Below are positions 46,378 through 55,751 of a stretch of DNA of 64,000 nt, piece by piece (positions within the stretch are counted from its first letter, which is position 1; every line of letters begins with the position of its first letter). The stretch covers positions 496,001 through 560,000 of the forward strand of contig NZ_RQFW01000005.1 of NCBI RefSeq assembly GCF_004770145.1. Direction: 5' to 3'. Made by a program: the position numbers and the translations under genes. Under the pieces are notes generated by a model, which had not been told where the DNA came from, ran no database searches, and was given only the letters and a program-made list of their open reading frames with translations. Source of the stretch: Leptospira bourretii. GTDB lineage: Bacteria > Spirochaetota > Leptospiria > Leptospirales > Leptospiraceae.

Positions 46378-46801
46378 TGACGTATCCAAAATTTCCCCTG
46401 TTTTCGACGAATACAGACAATTTTATGGACAACCCACCAACATAACAGGTGCAAATCGATTTTTGCAAGACAGAATGGAACATGCACAATCCATTATCTT
46501 TCTAGCAGAAGATCCAGATAGTGGAGAGATCGCAGGATTTACACAACTATATCCAGTATTCTCTTCCATTTCCATGCAAAGATCTTATATCTTAAATGAC
46601 CTCTTTGTAAAAAATAAATTCCGCAAACAAGGAATCGCCAAACAACTGATTGCGGAAGCCAAATCTTTTACCAAATCAAATTCTGGAAAAGGATTGGAAC
46701 TTTCCACTTCTACCCACAACAAAGAAGCACGCGCATTGTATACAAAAGAAGGTTTTGAACTAGAAACAGAATTTTTGACTTATTTCTGGAAGTCTGTTTA
46801 A
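46352..46801 (+). CDS. GNAT-family N-acetyltransferase
   Basis: 149 residues. GNAT core: SYILNDLFVKNKFRKQGIAK (motif A acetyl-CoA loop R-K-Q-G-I-A) and THNKEARALYTKEGFELETE (motif B). The N-terminal strand-helix KIRQANYNDVSKISPVFDEYR is standard. Overlaps the preceding membrane protein gene; a ribosome-binding sequence for the following PaiB-like gene lies right after it. Substrate unknown; not closely related in sequence to the GNAT at 42168. Confidence 0.88.
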   Translation: MKIRQANYNDVSKISPVFDEYRQFYGQPTNITGANRFLQDRMEHAQSIIFLAEDPDSGEIAGFTQLYPVFSSISMQRSYILNDLFVKNKFRKQGIAKQLIAEAKSFTKSNSGKGLELSTSTHNKEARALYTKEGFELETEFLTYFWKSV

Positions 46802-46821
46802 TTTTTTAGGAGATCTTGACT

Positions 46822-47427
46822 ATGTACATTCCCAAAGATTTTCAAATGGAAACAGAATTCATTTACCAATCAATCGAGGAATACCCTTTTTCGGTATTAG
46901 TATCTGGTTCAGAGAATGGGTTGGTAGCGACACATTTGCCTCTTTTACTTTCAGACGACAAACAAAAATTAGTTGGACATTTTGCAAAACCAAACCCCCA
47001 AAAGGAAAGTGTCAGCAAAGAAGTCCTTTGTATTTTTTCTGGCCCACATTGTTACATCTCCCCTTCTTGGTATGAAACCGAAAGGGCAGTACCCACATGG
47101 AATTTCACTGCTGTCCATGTGAAAGGAATTTTAAATATCGTGGATGATCCCGAAAAAATCCAAAAAAGTTTGGTTGCTCTTGTCGAACGTTTCGAATCAA
47201 AAGATTCTAAATACCAGATCGAATCAGTAGATACCAATTACATCGAAGGATTAAAAAAAGGAATTGTTCCTTTTGAAATCCAAATCACTCATATTGAGGG
47301 CAAACAAAAACTTAGCCAAAATCATTCGGTAGAACGTCGGAATTTGGTAATATCAAATTTAGATTTGTTGCCCGGGGAAAATGAAAAAGCGATTGCATCT
47401 TTAATGAGAAAAAACCTAATTCAATAA
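46822..47427 (+). CDS. FMN-binding negative transcriptional regulator, PaiB-like
   Basis: 201 residues. Family marks are visible from the first residues (MYIPKDFQME), followed by VLVSGSENGLVATHLPLLL, VGHFAKPNPQ, IFSGPHCYISPSWYE, VPTWNFTAVHVKG and the final SVERRNLVISNL pattern. PaiB proteins bind flavin; B. subtilis PaiB affects sporulation and degradative enzyme genes. The start at 46822 has AGGAG nine bases upstream; the TTG at 46816 lies too near. It follows the acetyltransferase by 20 bp; PaiA/PaiB-like pairs include an acetyltransferase, so a GNAT-PaiB partnership is plausible. Confidence 0.88.
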   Translation: MYIPKDFQMETEFIYQSIEEYPFSVLVSGSENGLVATHLPLLLSDDKQKLVGHFAKPNPQKESVSKEVLCIFSGPHCYISPSWYETERAVPTWNFTAVHVKGILNIVDDPEKIQKSLVALVERFESKDSKYQIESVDTNYIEGLKKGIVPFEIQITHIEGKQKLSQNHSVERRNLVISNLDLLPGENEKAIASLMRKNLIQ

Positions 47428-47508
47428 TCTTACAGTCCATTTATTGTAAGCTGTCGCCTCATTTTCTATTGTTGTTTTAATTTAGAAATTTAAATTACGA
47501 ATTTAACC

Positions 47509-49071
47509 TTGAAACTAGAACTAAATGTAAGAGTCACTCCTGAGATTGCATCCAATCCAGACCATTTGTTACAGTTTGTTTCCAAACAAAACAAAATTCC
47601 AAAATCCGATATCAAACACATTGAATGTACTTCTCGTTCCATTGATGCCAGACAAAAAAATGTAGTTTTCCAATTAAGGTTGGATGTATACATAAATGAA
47701 GACTTCATTCCTCTCGAATATCCAACTCCGCACTTTCCCAACGTAAGTTTAGAAGAACCAGTCATTATCATTGGCGCAGGACCTGCAGGACTCTTTGCCG
47801 CCTTACGTGTCTTAGAGTTAGGGAAAAAACCAATTATCTTAGAACGTGGGAAAAATGTAAAAGAACGAGTGGAAGACCTGCGTGGGATCAACGTACATCA
47901 CATTGTCAACGAAGATTCCAATTATTGTTTTGGAGAAGGAGGAGCCGGAACCTATTCGGATGGAAAACTCTATACTCGATCCAAAAAACGTGGGAACATC
48001 CGAAAAGTTTTAGAATACCTTGTCACTTTTGGTGCCACAAAACAAATATTAGTTGACGCACATCCTCATATCGGAACAAACAAACTCCCTCGTATCATCC
48101 AAAACATCAGAGAGTGCATTCTAGCTGCTGGTGGTGAAATTCATTTTAAAACTCGGATTACAGATTTAATTCTCTCAGGCAGTTCTATTACTGGAGTAAA
48201 ATCTAACTCTGGAGAAAAGTGGATGGCCAAAAACGTAATCATCGCCACTGGCCATTCTGGTAGAGAGATGTTCCAACTTCTTTATGAAAAAGGAATACAA
48301 ATCCAAACAAAACCACTAGCCATTGGAGTCAGAGTAGAACATCCACAAAGTTTAATTGATTCCATCCAATATCATTGTGATGTCAAAAATCCACTTCTAC
48401 CCGCTTCAGAGTATTCCCTTGTCAAACAAATCAATGGTAGAGGTGTTTATAGCTTTTGTATGTGTCCGGGTGGTGTGATTGCCCCTTGTGCCACAAAACC
48501 AGGAGAAGTAGTCACCAATGGTTGGTCAAGTGCCGAACGTTCTCGGCCCACAGCAAACTCTGGAATTGTCGTAGAACTTCGATTTGATGATTTTAAACCA
48601 TTCGAGTCCTATGGAGTATTTTCAGCACTGCAGTACCAAGCCTCAATCGAACAAAGAGCTTTTGTTATGAATGGGGGAACACAAAAAGCACCTGCACAAA
48701 GAATGGTAGATTTTACACAAAACAAAATATCAAGCGACCTTCCCAAAACATCTTATACTCCGGGACTTGTTTCTGTTTCGTTATCAGAATTGTTGCCTCC
48801 TCTTATCGCTGATTCCTTAAAAAAAGGTTTTCAAGAATTTGAATCATCGATGAAAGGATACTTCACAAATGAAGCCATTATTCATGCACCAGAAACTCGC
48901 ACATCATCACCCATTCAAGTTCCAAGAAATCCAGATACATTAGAACACATTCAAATCAAAGGTTTGTTTCCTTGCGGAGAAGGTGCAGGATATGCAGGAG
49001 GAATTGTCTCAGCAGCCATTGATGGAATGAAATGTGCGGAAGCTGCAATTACCGGAAGTTTTACAAAATAA
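47509..49071 (+). CDS. FAD-dependent dehydrogenase (COG2509-like)
   Basis: 520 residues. N-terminal small domain (about 1-80), then the Rossmann FAD site VIIIGAGPAGLFAALRVLEL (near 84), ERGKNV and GEGGAGTYSDGKLYTR, CMCPGGVIAPCATK (central Cys pair) and the C-terminal FPCGEGAGYAGGIVSAAIDG FAD contact. Matches the widespread uncharacterised FAD-dependent dehydrogenase family. Start is TTG at 47509; the ribosome site is weak. It is followed 2 bp later by a DUF2079 protein. Substrate unknown. Confidence 0.87.
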   Translation: MKLELNVRVTPEIASNPDHLLQFVSKQNKIPKSDIKHIECTSRSIDARQKNVVFQLRLDVYINEDFIPLEYPTPHFPNVSLEEPVIIIGAGPAGLFAALRVLELGKKPIILERGKNVKERVEDLRGINVHHIVNEDSNYCFGEGGAGTYSDGKLYTRSKKRGNIRKVLEYLVTFGATKQILVDAHPHIGTNKLPRIIQNIRECILAAGGEIHFKTRITDLILSGSSITGVKSNSGEKWMAKNVIIATGHSGREMFQLLYEKGIQIQTKPLAIGVRVEHPQSLIDSIQYHCDVKNPLLPASEYSLVKQINGRGVYSFCMCPGGVIAPCATKPGEVVTNGWSSAERSRPTANSGIVVELRFDDFKPFESYGVFSALQYQASIEQRAFVMNGGTQKAPAQRMVDFTQNKISSDLPKTSYTPGLVSVSLSELLPPLIADSLKKGFQEFESSMKGYFTNEAIIHAPETRTSSPIQVPRNPDTLEHIQIKGLFPCGEGAGYAGGIVSAAIDGMKCAEAAITGSFTK

Positions 49072-49073
49072 AA

Positions 49074-50372
49074 ATGAAATTCCTACGACACCACCTGCCT
49101 TCCTTTCTTTTGTGGTTGGTGGTATTTTATTTTTTATCGGAAAGATCCATCTTTCGTTACCAACATATGGGTGCAGGTGTGGATATCGGACTTTTTGAAA
49201 ATTTATTCTACAATATCATTCATCACGCAATTGCTGTAACTTCGCTCGGTGTGGATGGTAAAATTCACCATTACTTTGCTGACCATATCAATTGGTATGT
49301 TTACCCCTTATCATTGTTATACTATATTTTTCCCCTTGTGGAAAGTTTACTCATATTCCAAGCCTTCGTTTTGAGTGTTCCGATTTTAATCCTTCCCTTT
49401 TTTAAGGGAGAAAGTAGATATCAATGGATTTATCCTTTGTTATATGCCTTATTCCTTCCAATTTATTGGATTCAAATTTTTGACTTCCATCCCGAAGTGA
49501 TATGGATTCCTCTTTTCTTTTTATTTTACTATTTCTGGAAACAAAAATCAAAATATTGGGTTCTATTTTTTGTATTGAGTCTTCTGGTAAAAGAAGAATG
49601 TGCCTTGGTTTGGATTGTATTTGCATTAATACATTGGCGCTCCAATCAAAAACAAAGTTTAAAAATTGGAATTTTATCCTTAGTTTATTTTATGATTGCT
49701 ATCATTCTACTAATTGGAATACAAAACTCCACAACAAACAATCCAATGCCTGCTCATTGGGAACGTTACCAAAATCCAATTTTAGCGTTAGAAAATTTAC
49801 ATTTGTTTCCTTATTTATTTTTATTCTTAAACATACCCTTTTTATTTTTACAGTTCAAAAACAAACTCATCCTTTGTTTGTTACCTTATATTTTGTATTC
49901 TATTACCTCTTCCTTTGAAGTAAACAAAACCCCATTCACCCATCATAGCTTTATTGCGATTCCTATCATTATGATTGGCTTTATGGAAAGTGTAGAGAAA
50001 ATTCATTCCAAAAACAAATCATTGTTTGCTTATTTGTCCTTAACCGTTTCCATTTTTCTGTTTCTTTTCTTTGGGCCATTGACTAAGTCCTATTCGTACA
50101 GAAAGGAATTTATGAACCCGGATCATTCAGGCACAGACTACAAAACTCTACGTGGCCTACTTGTCGATAAAACCATTGTTTCCAATATACCCCAATACCT
50201 TTCTAACCGAACGACCGTTACCTTATTTTTACCAAATCAAAAACCTACGGCGGATTATGTTGTATTTTACTATTTCCCCGCAGACCCTCAGATCCTCCCA
50301 ATCCCCTCTGGATACGAATGGAAAGAAACAATAAGTGAGCGCATACAAATCTTCAAACGTAAGGAAAATTGA
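49074..50372 (+). CDS. DUF2079 integral membrane protein
   Basis: About 432 residues with around ten TM helices. Characteristic opening: SERSIFRYQHMGAGVDIGLF, then NIIHHAIAVTS, YFADHINWYVYPL and FDFHPEVIWIPLFFLFYY, typical DUF2079 motifs with conserved D/E and His near the extracytoplasmic face, like GT-C type glycosyltransferases. The start at 49074 directly follows the FAD gene; the frame from 49032 is inside it. Function likely in transfer of a lipid-linked sugar, but this is inference from fold class. Confidence 0.82.
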   Translation: MKFLRHHLPSFLLWLVVFYFLSERSIFRYQHMGAGVDIGLFENLFYNIIHHAIAVTSLGVDGKIHHYFADHINWYVYPLSLLYYIFPLVESLLIFQAFVLSVPILILPFFKGESRYQWIYPLLYALFLPIYWIQIFDFHPEVIWIPLFFLFYYFWKQKSKYWVLFFVLSLLVKEECALVWIVFALIHWRSNQKQSLKIGILSLVYFMIAIILLIGIQNSTTNNPMPAHWERYQNPILALENLHLFPYLFLFLNIPFLFLQFKNKLILCLLPYILYSITSSFEVNKTPFTHHSFIAIPIIMIGFMESVEKIHSKNKSLFAYLSLTVSIFLFLFFGPLTKSYSYRKEFMNPDHSGTDYKTLRGLLVDKTIVSNIPQYLSNRTTVTLFLPNQKPTADYVVFYYFPADPQILPIPSGYEWKETISERIQIFKRKEN

Positions 50373-50412
50373 TTGATTCATCGAACAAAACAATTATTCT
50401 AAATACCTGAAA

Positions 50413-50988
50413 ATGAAATCCATCGCTTGCTCTATTTTATTCTTTATCTTCATCCATTGTTCCGTTGACTTACGACAGGTCCCACCCCCATCACCGAATG
50501 GAAATACAAATCGATTACAAACCAACTTACCCTTAGTTATTGGCAAATTTGAAATCCTATCTGCAGATCGCGGGGTGTATACCGACGCTTGGAGAATGGC
50601 TTGGAAAGGCCACCTAACATCTTCAGGTTTGTTCCCGAATGTAGTCGCTGACCTTGGCACCGAAACAATAACCGAATATTATACGATTGATGTGGAAATG
50701 AAATCCAATTTTCAAGATAAATACAATTGGTGGTATAGTTGGCCTGTTTTGTGGCCCTTTACAGGAATATGGCCTATCCAATATCGAGAAGGAGAATATA
50801 CTGTAGAATTCAAATACAAATTATTCAAAAACAAATCCATCATCAAAGAAGAGACAATCACCAAAAATGGAAATACTTCTCAATTTTTATTCGGACTTTA
50901 TAAAGTCAGAAACTTCCACCGTATGATTGAAGAAACAAACTTAGAAGCTGTTAGAACATGTATTCAAAATTTATCCGAATCATTATAG
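50413..50988 (+). CDS. Predicted lipoprotein, hypothetical
   Basis: 191 residues, signal peptide with lipobox FIHCS (Cys16). Aromatic-rich region KYNWWYSWPVLWPFTGIWP near 113-131 stands out, resembling the loop of lipoproteins that pair with membrane proteins. No family recognised. It overlaps the next small lipoprotein gene by 31 bp, so both are co-translated. They converge on the TolC-type gene of the export operon; a link to it is possible but unproven. Confidence 0.7.
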   Translation: MKSIACSILFFIFIHCSVDLRQVPPPSPNGNTNRLQTNLPLVIGKFEILSADRGVYTDAWRMAWKGHLTSSGLFPNVVADLGTETITEYYTIDVEMKSNFQDKYNWWYSWPVLWPFTGIWPIQYREGEYTVEFKYKLFKNKSIIKEETITKNGNTSQFLFGLYKVRNFHRMIEETNLEAVRTCIQNLSESL

Positions 50989-51320
50989 TTTTAAATCTTT
51001 TTAGCTTTGTAGGATGTGTAAGTATTCCATTCAATCCTGCAAATCATACGGAAGAATGTTTGGCATATTATTACCAAACCAAACGGCAAGTCACAGAAGT
51101 ATTTGATGAAAACACTTTATCGCTAGGGCTTGTAATCACTTTATCCTTACTCAACTCTGCATTTTCTCCTATCTTTCTTCTACCAATACTAAGTACGCCA
51201 TACATTCATTATAAAAACAAAGTGAAATCTGATGAAATACTGACCCAATGGAAAACAGAAAGATGCGGAATTCGAACAATGAACTCAGAAGATAATAAAC
51301 CTCGGCCAACGGATCTTTAA
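50958..51320 (+). CDS. Predicted small lipoprotein, hypothetical
   Basis: 120 residues. Signal peptide with lipobox SFVGC (Cys20), a short charged stretch with two Cys (EECLAYYY; ERCGIRTM) and a hydrophobic segment (about 55-80) that may be a TM helix. Overlaps the preceding lipoprotein gene at its start and ends 4 bp inside the converging TolC-type gene. No family recognised; function unknown. Confidence 0.65.
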   Translation: MYSKFIRIIIVLNLFSFVGCVSIPFNPANHTEECLAYYYQTKRQVTEVFDENTLSLGLVITLSLLNSAFSPIFLLPILSTPYIHYKNKVKSDEILTQWKTERCGIRTMNSEDNKPRPTDL

Positions 51321-52675
51321 AAATTCAAAAATTTCATTGTATCACCCAAAAGAAGACCAATTTGTAATCTAAGTTGAATCAAGTCATACCGATTTTGAAT
51401 TTCGTTTCGCATAACATCTCGAAGACGTCTATCAACCGTTTGTAGTTCAATGATGGATGCAGATCCAGTTTTATATGCCTTTTCCATAATCTGGTAGTTT
51501 TCCTCTGCAATCCGTTTACTTTCACGGGAAATATCATATAACTCAACTAGATTGTTATGTTGTTGTATTAGCTCAAAGAGATACAAACCAGTATTCTCTT
51601 TTAAAAATTGGGATTGAGACTTTGCTAACTTGATTTCAACTTTTGATTTATCAAATTCATTTTTTGATAACCAGCGATTGAACAATGGAAATCTAAAACC
51701 AAAATTTCCGCCCACATTAAAATCTGAGTCTGAAGACCTAGCATAACGACTAAAATCATTCCTACTATAATCGTAAACTTCCATAGAATTTGCCCAGGTC
51801 CCACTCAATCCTGAAAAGGATTCCCGACTGGATTGGTTATAAACGTTTACAAAAAAATCAGGAACCCATAGTTCATTGAACCGAACCAATTTTTGTATCT
51901 CTAAAATTTTTACCTGATTGATAGTTAAAATAATATCAAAGTTTAATTCAGAAAGATTCTTTTCGTATTCCGAAAGAGTTTCTTCCAAAGGTAGAATTTT
52001 ATATTCACGTTCAGGAATTTGTTTTAAAGCAACGTCTTTTAATAAAAACTTTCTTCGAAAAATGGACTGACTTTTTTGTTGGTCTAATCTAGATTTAATG
52101 GCATTGTATTTGTAAAAAAAATAATCCACCTTCGAGTTTTGTGTGACCAAATAAGATTCAATTCCTTGTTTATAGAGTTTTTGAACCGTTTGAAATTGTT
52201 TGTCTGCATCCGACTCATTGGAAAAATCATAATTATAAAAAGCCAATAGTTTTAACGTTTCTGCATATTGGAAAGCCTGATCGAATAATTCTTTTTGGTA
52301 TAAGGCACGATATTCCAATAAGAGTCGTTCATATTCCAATTCCAAGATCATATTGGTTAAAACCGTATTTCCTTGGTCCTGAAAATTCCAATTTAAATTT
52401 AAGGACGTGCTCCAACCTTTTCGATTGTATCCATCTCCTCTCAAAGCTTCGTAAAAAGGAGAATGTTCTAAATTAACTGAAGGTAAATAACGTAAATTTT
52501 TTGAATCGATATCGACTTTTTTACGTTCAATTTCCATTTCCTTTAATTTTAATTCATAGGATTTTTCGCCAACTAACTTTGGTAAGTCATAAAAATCTAC
52601 GGTCTCGGACCATAAATAAATCCCAGGAACAAAGAAAAGAAAAAATAAAAAGATATGTCGATTGATACGAAGCAC
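51317..52675 (-). CDS. TolC-family outer-membrane efflux channel
   Basis: 452 residues, signal peptide followed by the TolC-type helical repeat: EKSYELKLKEMEIERKKVDI, long heptad helices and SASIIELQTVDRRLRDVMRN near the end, which is the classic second-half helix with the I-x-E-L-x-x-x-x-x-x-L pattern. Forms the trimeric channel across the outer membrane and periplasm. Last gene of the four-gene export operon (8 bp after the second ABC gene), so it is expected to serve that exporter. Confidence 0.85.
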   Translation of the reverse strand: MLRINRHIFLFFLFFVPGIYLWSETVDFYDLPKLVGEKSYELKLKEMEIERKKVDIDSKNLRYLPSVNLEHSPFYEALRGDGYNRKGWSTSLNLNWNFQDQGNTVLTNMILELEYERLLLEYRALYQKELFDQAFQYAETLKLLAFYNYDFSNESDADKQFQTVQKLYKQGIESYLVTQNSKVDYFFYKYNAIKSRLDQQKSQSIFRRKFLLKDVALKQIPEREYKILPLEETLSEYEKNLSELNFDIILTINQVKILEIQKLVRFNELWVPDFFVNVYNQSSRESFSGLSGTWANSMEVYDYSRNDFSRYARSSDSDFNVGGNFGFRFPLFNRWLSKNEFDKSKVEIKLAKSQSQFLKENTGLYLFELIQQHNNLVELYDISRESKRIAEENYQIMEKAYKTGSASIIELQTVDRRLRDVMRNEIQNRYDLIQLRLQIGLLLGDTMKFLNF

Positions 52676-52683
52676 TATCTCAA

Positions 52684-55600
52684 TTATCGGATGGCTTCCT
52701 GTTTGGAATGAAGTAATTGGTAAATTCCACTCTTAGAAAGTAACTCTTTGTGTGTTCCTTTTCCTTCTAATTTCCCACGTTCTAAGACAAAAATTTGGTC
52801 ATAATTGCGGATTGTATCCAATCGATGGGCAACAGTAATAATGGTAGAATCGGAGAAGACAGAATTGATATGAGACAGAATTCTAGCTTCCGTTTCTTTG
52901 TCCAACGAAGAGGTTGGTTCATCCAATAATAATAAACTGGGTTTTTGTAAAAACAATCGAGCAAGCGAAACTCTTTGTTTTTGACCACCGGAAAAAATAA
53001 AACCTCGTTCCGAAATTTCCGTATCATAACCAAGCGGTAGTTTAACGATATCATCATGTATACAAGCAAGTTTCGCTGCATCTACTACTTCACTGAGAGT
53101 TGCCTCTGGTTTTGTGATTGAAATATTTTCTCGAACAGTACCTGCAATTAGAGGATTTTCCTGAAATAAAACACCTATCTTTGTTCGCAAACTAGGCAAC
53201 CAAATTTCATCTAAAGAAACATCATCAATGATAATCTCACCTTCCTGCGGTTTGTATAACCCAAGAATCAATTTTAAAATAGTTGATTTTCCACTACCAC
53301 TTCGTCCCACAAAGGCAACTTTTTTACCAGCTTGGATTTTGATTTTTAAATTTCGAATTCCAGATTCGGGTTTTAGGGTATCGTATGAAAAACTTAGATT
53401 ATTAAACTCGATATTACCTTTCACTTCGGGTAAATCAACTTTAAACAAATTATCACGATCAGTAATTTCACTATCCAAAGATTCAAAACTGCGCAGCCTG
53501 TTCCAAGATACGTTGGCCTTTTGAAATTTCAAAAAATCGCTATATAAGGATACAAGAGGATTTCGAATATAGGCAACCAGCCCAATGATGGCATAAAGAG
53601 TTCCCAATGTCAATTTGTCATTTAGTATGAGAATACTACCAACTAACATAACCAAAACTACTGTAATTTGTTTAAAAAATTCTGTATTCGTAAAAAGTAA
53701 GTTAGAGTAAAACAATTTCTTACCTTCCGAATTTAATTGAGCCGTGAGACGCTTTTCAAAGTCCCAACGATGAGAATAAGTTGCACCTAAATTTTTAATT
53801 GTCTCAAAGCCGTTGATTGTTTCGATGAAGTAACTTAACGTTTCTGATTTTTTCAATGATTCTTTTTTAGTTTCTTCAATGACTTTCGGTGTCAGCGCAC
53901 GAAGAATTAACATCTCTGGTAAAATCAAAAATCCAATGATAATGAGCAACACCGGAGAAAGAAAAAGAAAAATAAAAAATACAAGTGAGCTAAAAATCAA
54001 ATCAAAGAACTTCATTGCTCCCTGGTCAGAAAAAAACAAAATTACCGATTCAATTTCTTCCCAACGATTTAAAATTTCTCCCTTACGATTTCTTTCAAAA
54101 AATGAAATAGGTAATGAAATCAACTTAACCAAAAACCGTATTGCAATTGTTTGGTTAACGCGATTGCTAGTAAAAAAAATTACATTTGATCTAAAATACG
54201 AAAGAAAGGATTGAGAAAAACTAAGTAAAACAACTGCGATGATGACAGGAAAAAAAAACTCTTTATTCTCTTGTAACAAAACTGCATCTATCAAATACAA
54301 GTTGACCAATGGAATAAAAACTTCTAAACCCTTAATCACAAAACTAGCAACAATTCCTGCTTTTAAATATTGAAAAGCAGGCAAAAAGTATTCTGCCAAC
54401 CCAGAAAAAAATTTATTCTTCCATTCCCACTTTTGATCTGGTTTTTGTTTAGGGATAAAATAGATAACTACATTAGAAGACTTCTGCTCCCAATCTTCCC
54501 TTGAAAGATTTATTTCCCCAAACTCAGGATCCAAAATTTGGACTCTTTTTTTCTCAATCGCCTTTACGATCACATATCTAGAATTTTCTATAAATCCAAT
54601 CGTTGGAATATTGGTTAATTCCAATTCATGTTCTTTCCAATTTACAAAATAACAATCTCCCTTCTCTTCCCCAAAACTATTTTTCCAATGGTTAGGTCTG
54701 ATATCAGGATCGAAGTCAGGAAATGTAGGATCAGCATCATAATCTGCAAATGAAAATCCCCAATAACGAAAAATCATTTTTCGACATGCATCGCCTGATT
54801 GTGACTTTCCATCTTGTAATAAAAAAGGAAAACTGATTTGGTTTCTAAGTGGTGGCGAAAATTTTAACTTTGGTAAAAAATGAAATTTGTCTTCCTCATA
54901 AATGTTCGAAGCTTCATAGATATCCTCTTCTGAACCGTCACCTAAGTTCAATTTTCTTTCGCTCATAATGGAGCGAATTGTAATTAATAAACTTTCTGAT
55001 TTTTTAAAAAACTGACTCGCATCTTTCGATGAAAGTTCATAAACAAAACTATCCTCTACCGCAGTAACGGTTGCATTTCGTGCTTTTTTTTCCAAAACAC
55101 CCATTTCACCTAACACAGAACCTGCTTCTACAAATGAAAAATAATCTTTCTGCCAAGTGGATTTAGTAACTTTGAACCGTCCCGATCGAATAAAAAACAA
55201 GGAAGAACTTTTACTTCCCTCTTTGATTAAAATTTGCCCAGAACTAACTTTTCGTTTCATCAGAACTTTGGCCAAATCTTGAATTTCAAGATTAGACAAT
55301 TTTCTAAAATACGGATGAATTCTAAGTTCATCTCGAAGTTGAATATATTCTTTATATTCAACCCACAACTGTTTTCTCTTTTTATCGGATTCAATAAATT
55401 TTAAAAACTGAATTGAGGATAATGCTCTAACCTTTGAATTTTCTTCGATTTGAAAAAGTTGTTTTTTCAGTGAATCAGAAGTGAATTCTGCAATGCCATA
55501 AAAAGAACCTTCCGTTAAGGTTTTTATCAATAGTTCTTTTTCATTGATTTTTAATTTAACCTGAATTCTTCCTGTTTCTACGATGAGCATTGGAGTTGGT

Positions 55601-55749
55601 TCATATTCACTTCCCCCCACTCGGTCATTTGCAACGAAAGACCTAAATTCAAATAATCCAAGAAACTTTTTAAAATCCTCCGCAGATAGTTTGGATAAAA
55701 ACTCATCCTCAGCAACTAACGTAGAGATTTCTTTTGTTTTTTTCTTCAA
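52684..55749 (-). CDS. ABC exporter with two cNMP-binding-like domains and degenerate C39 domain (1021 aa, second copy)
   Basis: Four parts: two cyclic-nucleotide-binding-like domains (about 20-140 and 150-265), a C39 peptidase-like domain (about 300-435), an exporter TM domain (about 450-740) and an ATPase. In the C39-like part the catalytic Cys position is S318 (GKSQSGDACRKM) and the catalytic His is R391 (SRYVIVK), while D407 remains, so it is likely a non-cleaving, substrate-docking domain. The ATPase has GRSGSGKST, signature FSGGQKQR, LLLLDEPTSSLD. The second cNMP domain keeps GEMGVLEKKARNA, near the phosphate-binding cassette. Coupled to HlyD and the TolC channel as a type I secretion system. 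Confidence 0.88.
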   Translation of the reverse strand: MKKKTKEISTLVAEDEFLSKLSAEDFKKFLGLFEFRSFVANDRVGGSEYEPTPMLIVETGRIQVKLKINEKELLIKTLTEGSFYGIAEFTSDSLKKQLFQIEENSKVRALSSIQFLKFIESDKKRKQLWVEYKEYIQLRDELRIHPYFRKLSNLEIQDLAKVLMKRKVSSGQILIKEGSKSSSLFFIRSGRFKVTKSTWQKDYFSFVEAGSVLGEMGVLEKKARNATVTAVEDSFVYELSSKDASQFFKKSESLLITIRSIMSERKLNLGDGSEEDIYEASNIYEEDKFHFLPKLKFSPPLRNQISFPFLLQDGKSQSGDACRKMIFRYWGFSFADYDADPTFPDFDPDIRPNHWKNSFGEEKGDCYFVNWKEHELELTNIPTIGFIENSRYVIVKAIEKKRVQILDPEFGEINLSREDWEQKSSNVVIYFIPKQKPDQKWEWKNKFFSGLAEYFLPAFQYLKAGIVASFVIKGLEVFIPLVNLYLIDAVLLQENKEFFFPVIIAVVLLSFSQSFLSYFRSNVIFFTSNRVNQTIAIRFLVKLISLPISFFERNRKGEILNRWEEIESVILFFSDQGAMKFFDLIFSSLVFFIFLFLSPVLLIIIGFLILPEMLILRALTPKVIEETKKESLKKSETLSYFIETINGFETIKNLGATYSHRWDFEKRLTAQLNSEGKKLFYSNLLFTNTEFFKQITVVLVMLVGSILILNDKLTLGTLYAIIGLVAYIRNPLVSLYSDFLKFQKANVSWNRLRSFESLDSEITDRDNLFKVDLPEVKGNIEFNNLSFSYDTLKPESGIRNLKIKIQAGKKVAFVGRSGSGKSTILKLILGLYKPQEGEIIIDDVSLDEIWLPSLRTKIGVLFQENPLIAGTVRENISITKPEATLSEVVDAAKLACIHDDIVKLPLGYDTEISERGFIFSGGQKQRVSLARLFLQKPSLLLLDEPTSSLDKETEARILSHINSVFSDSTIITVAHRLDTIRNYDQIFVLERGKLEGKGTHKELLSKSGIYQLLHSKQEAIR

Positions 55750-55751
55750 AA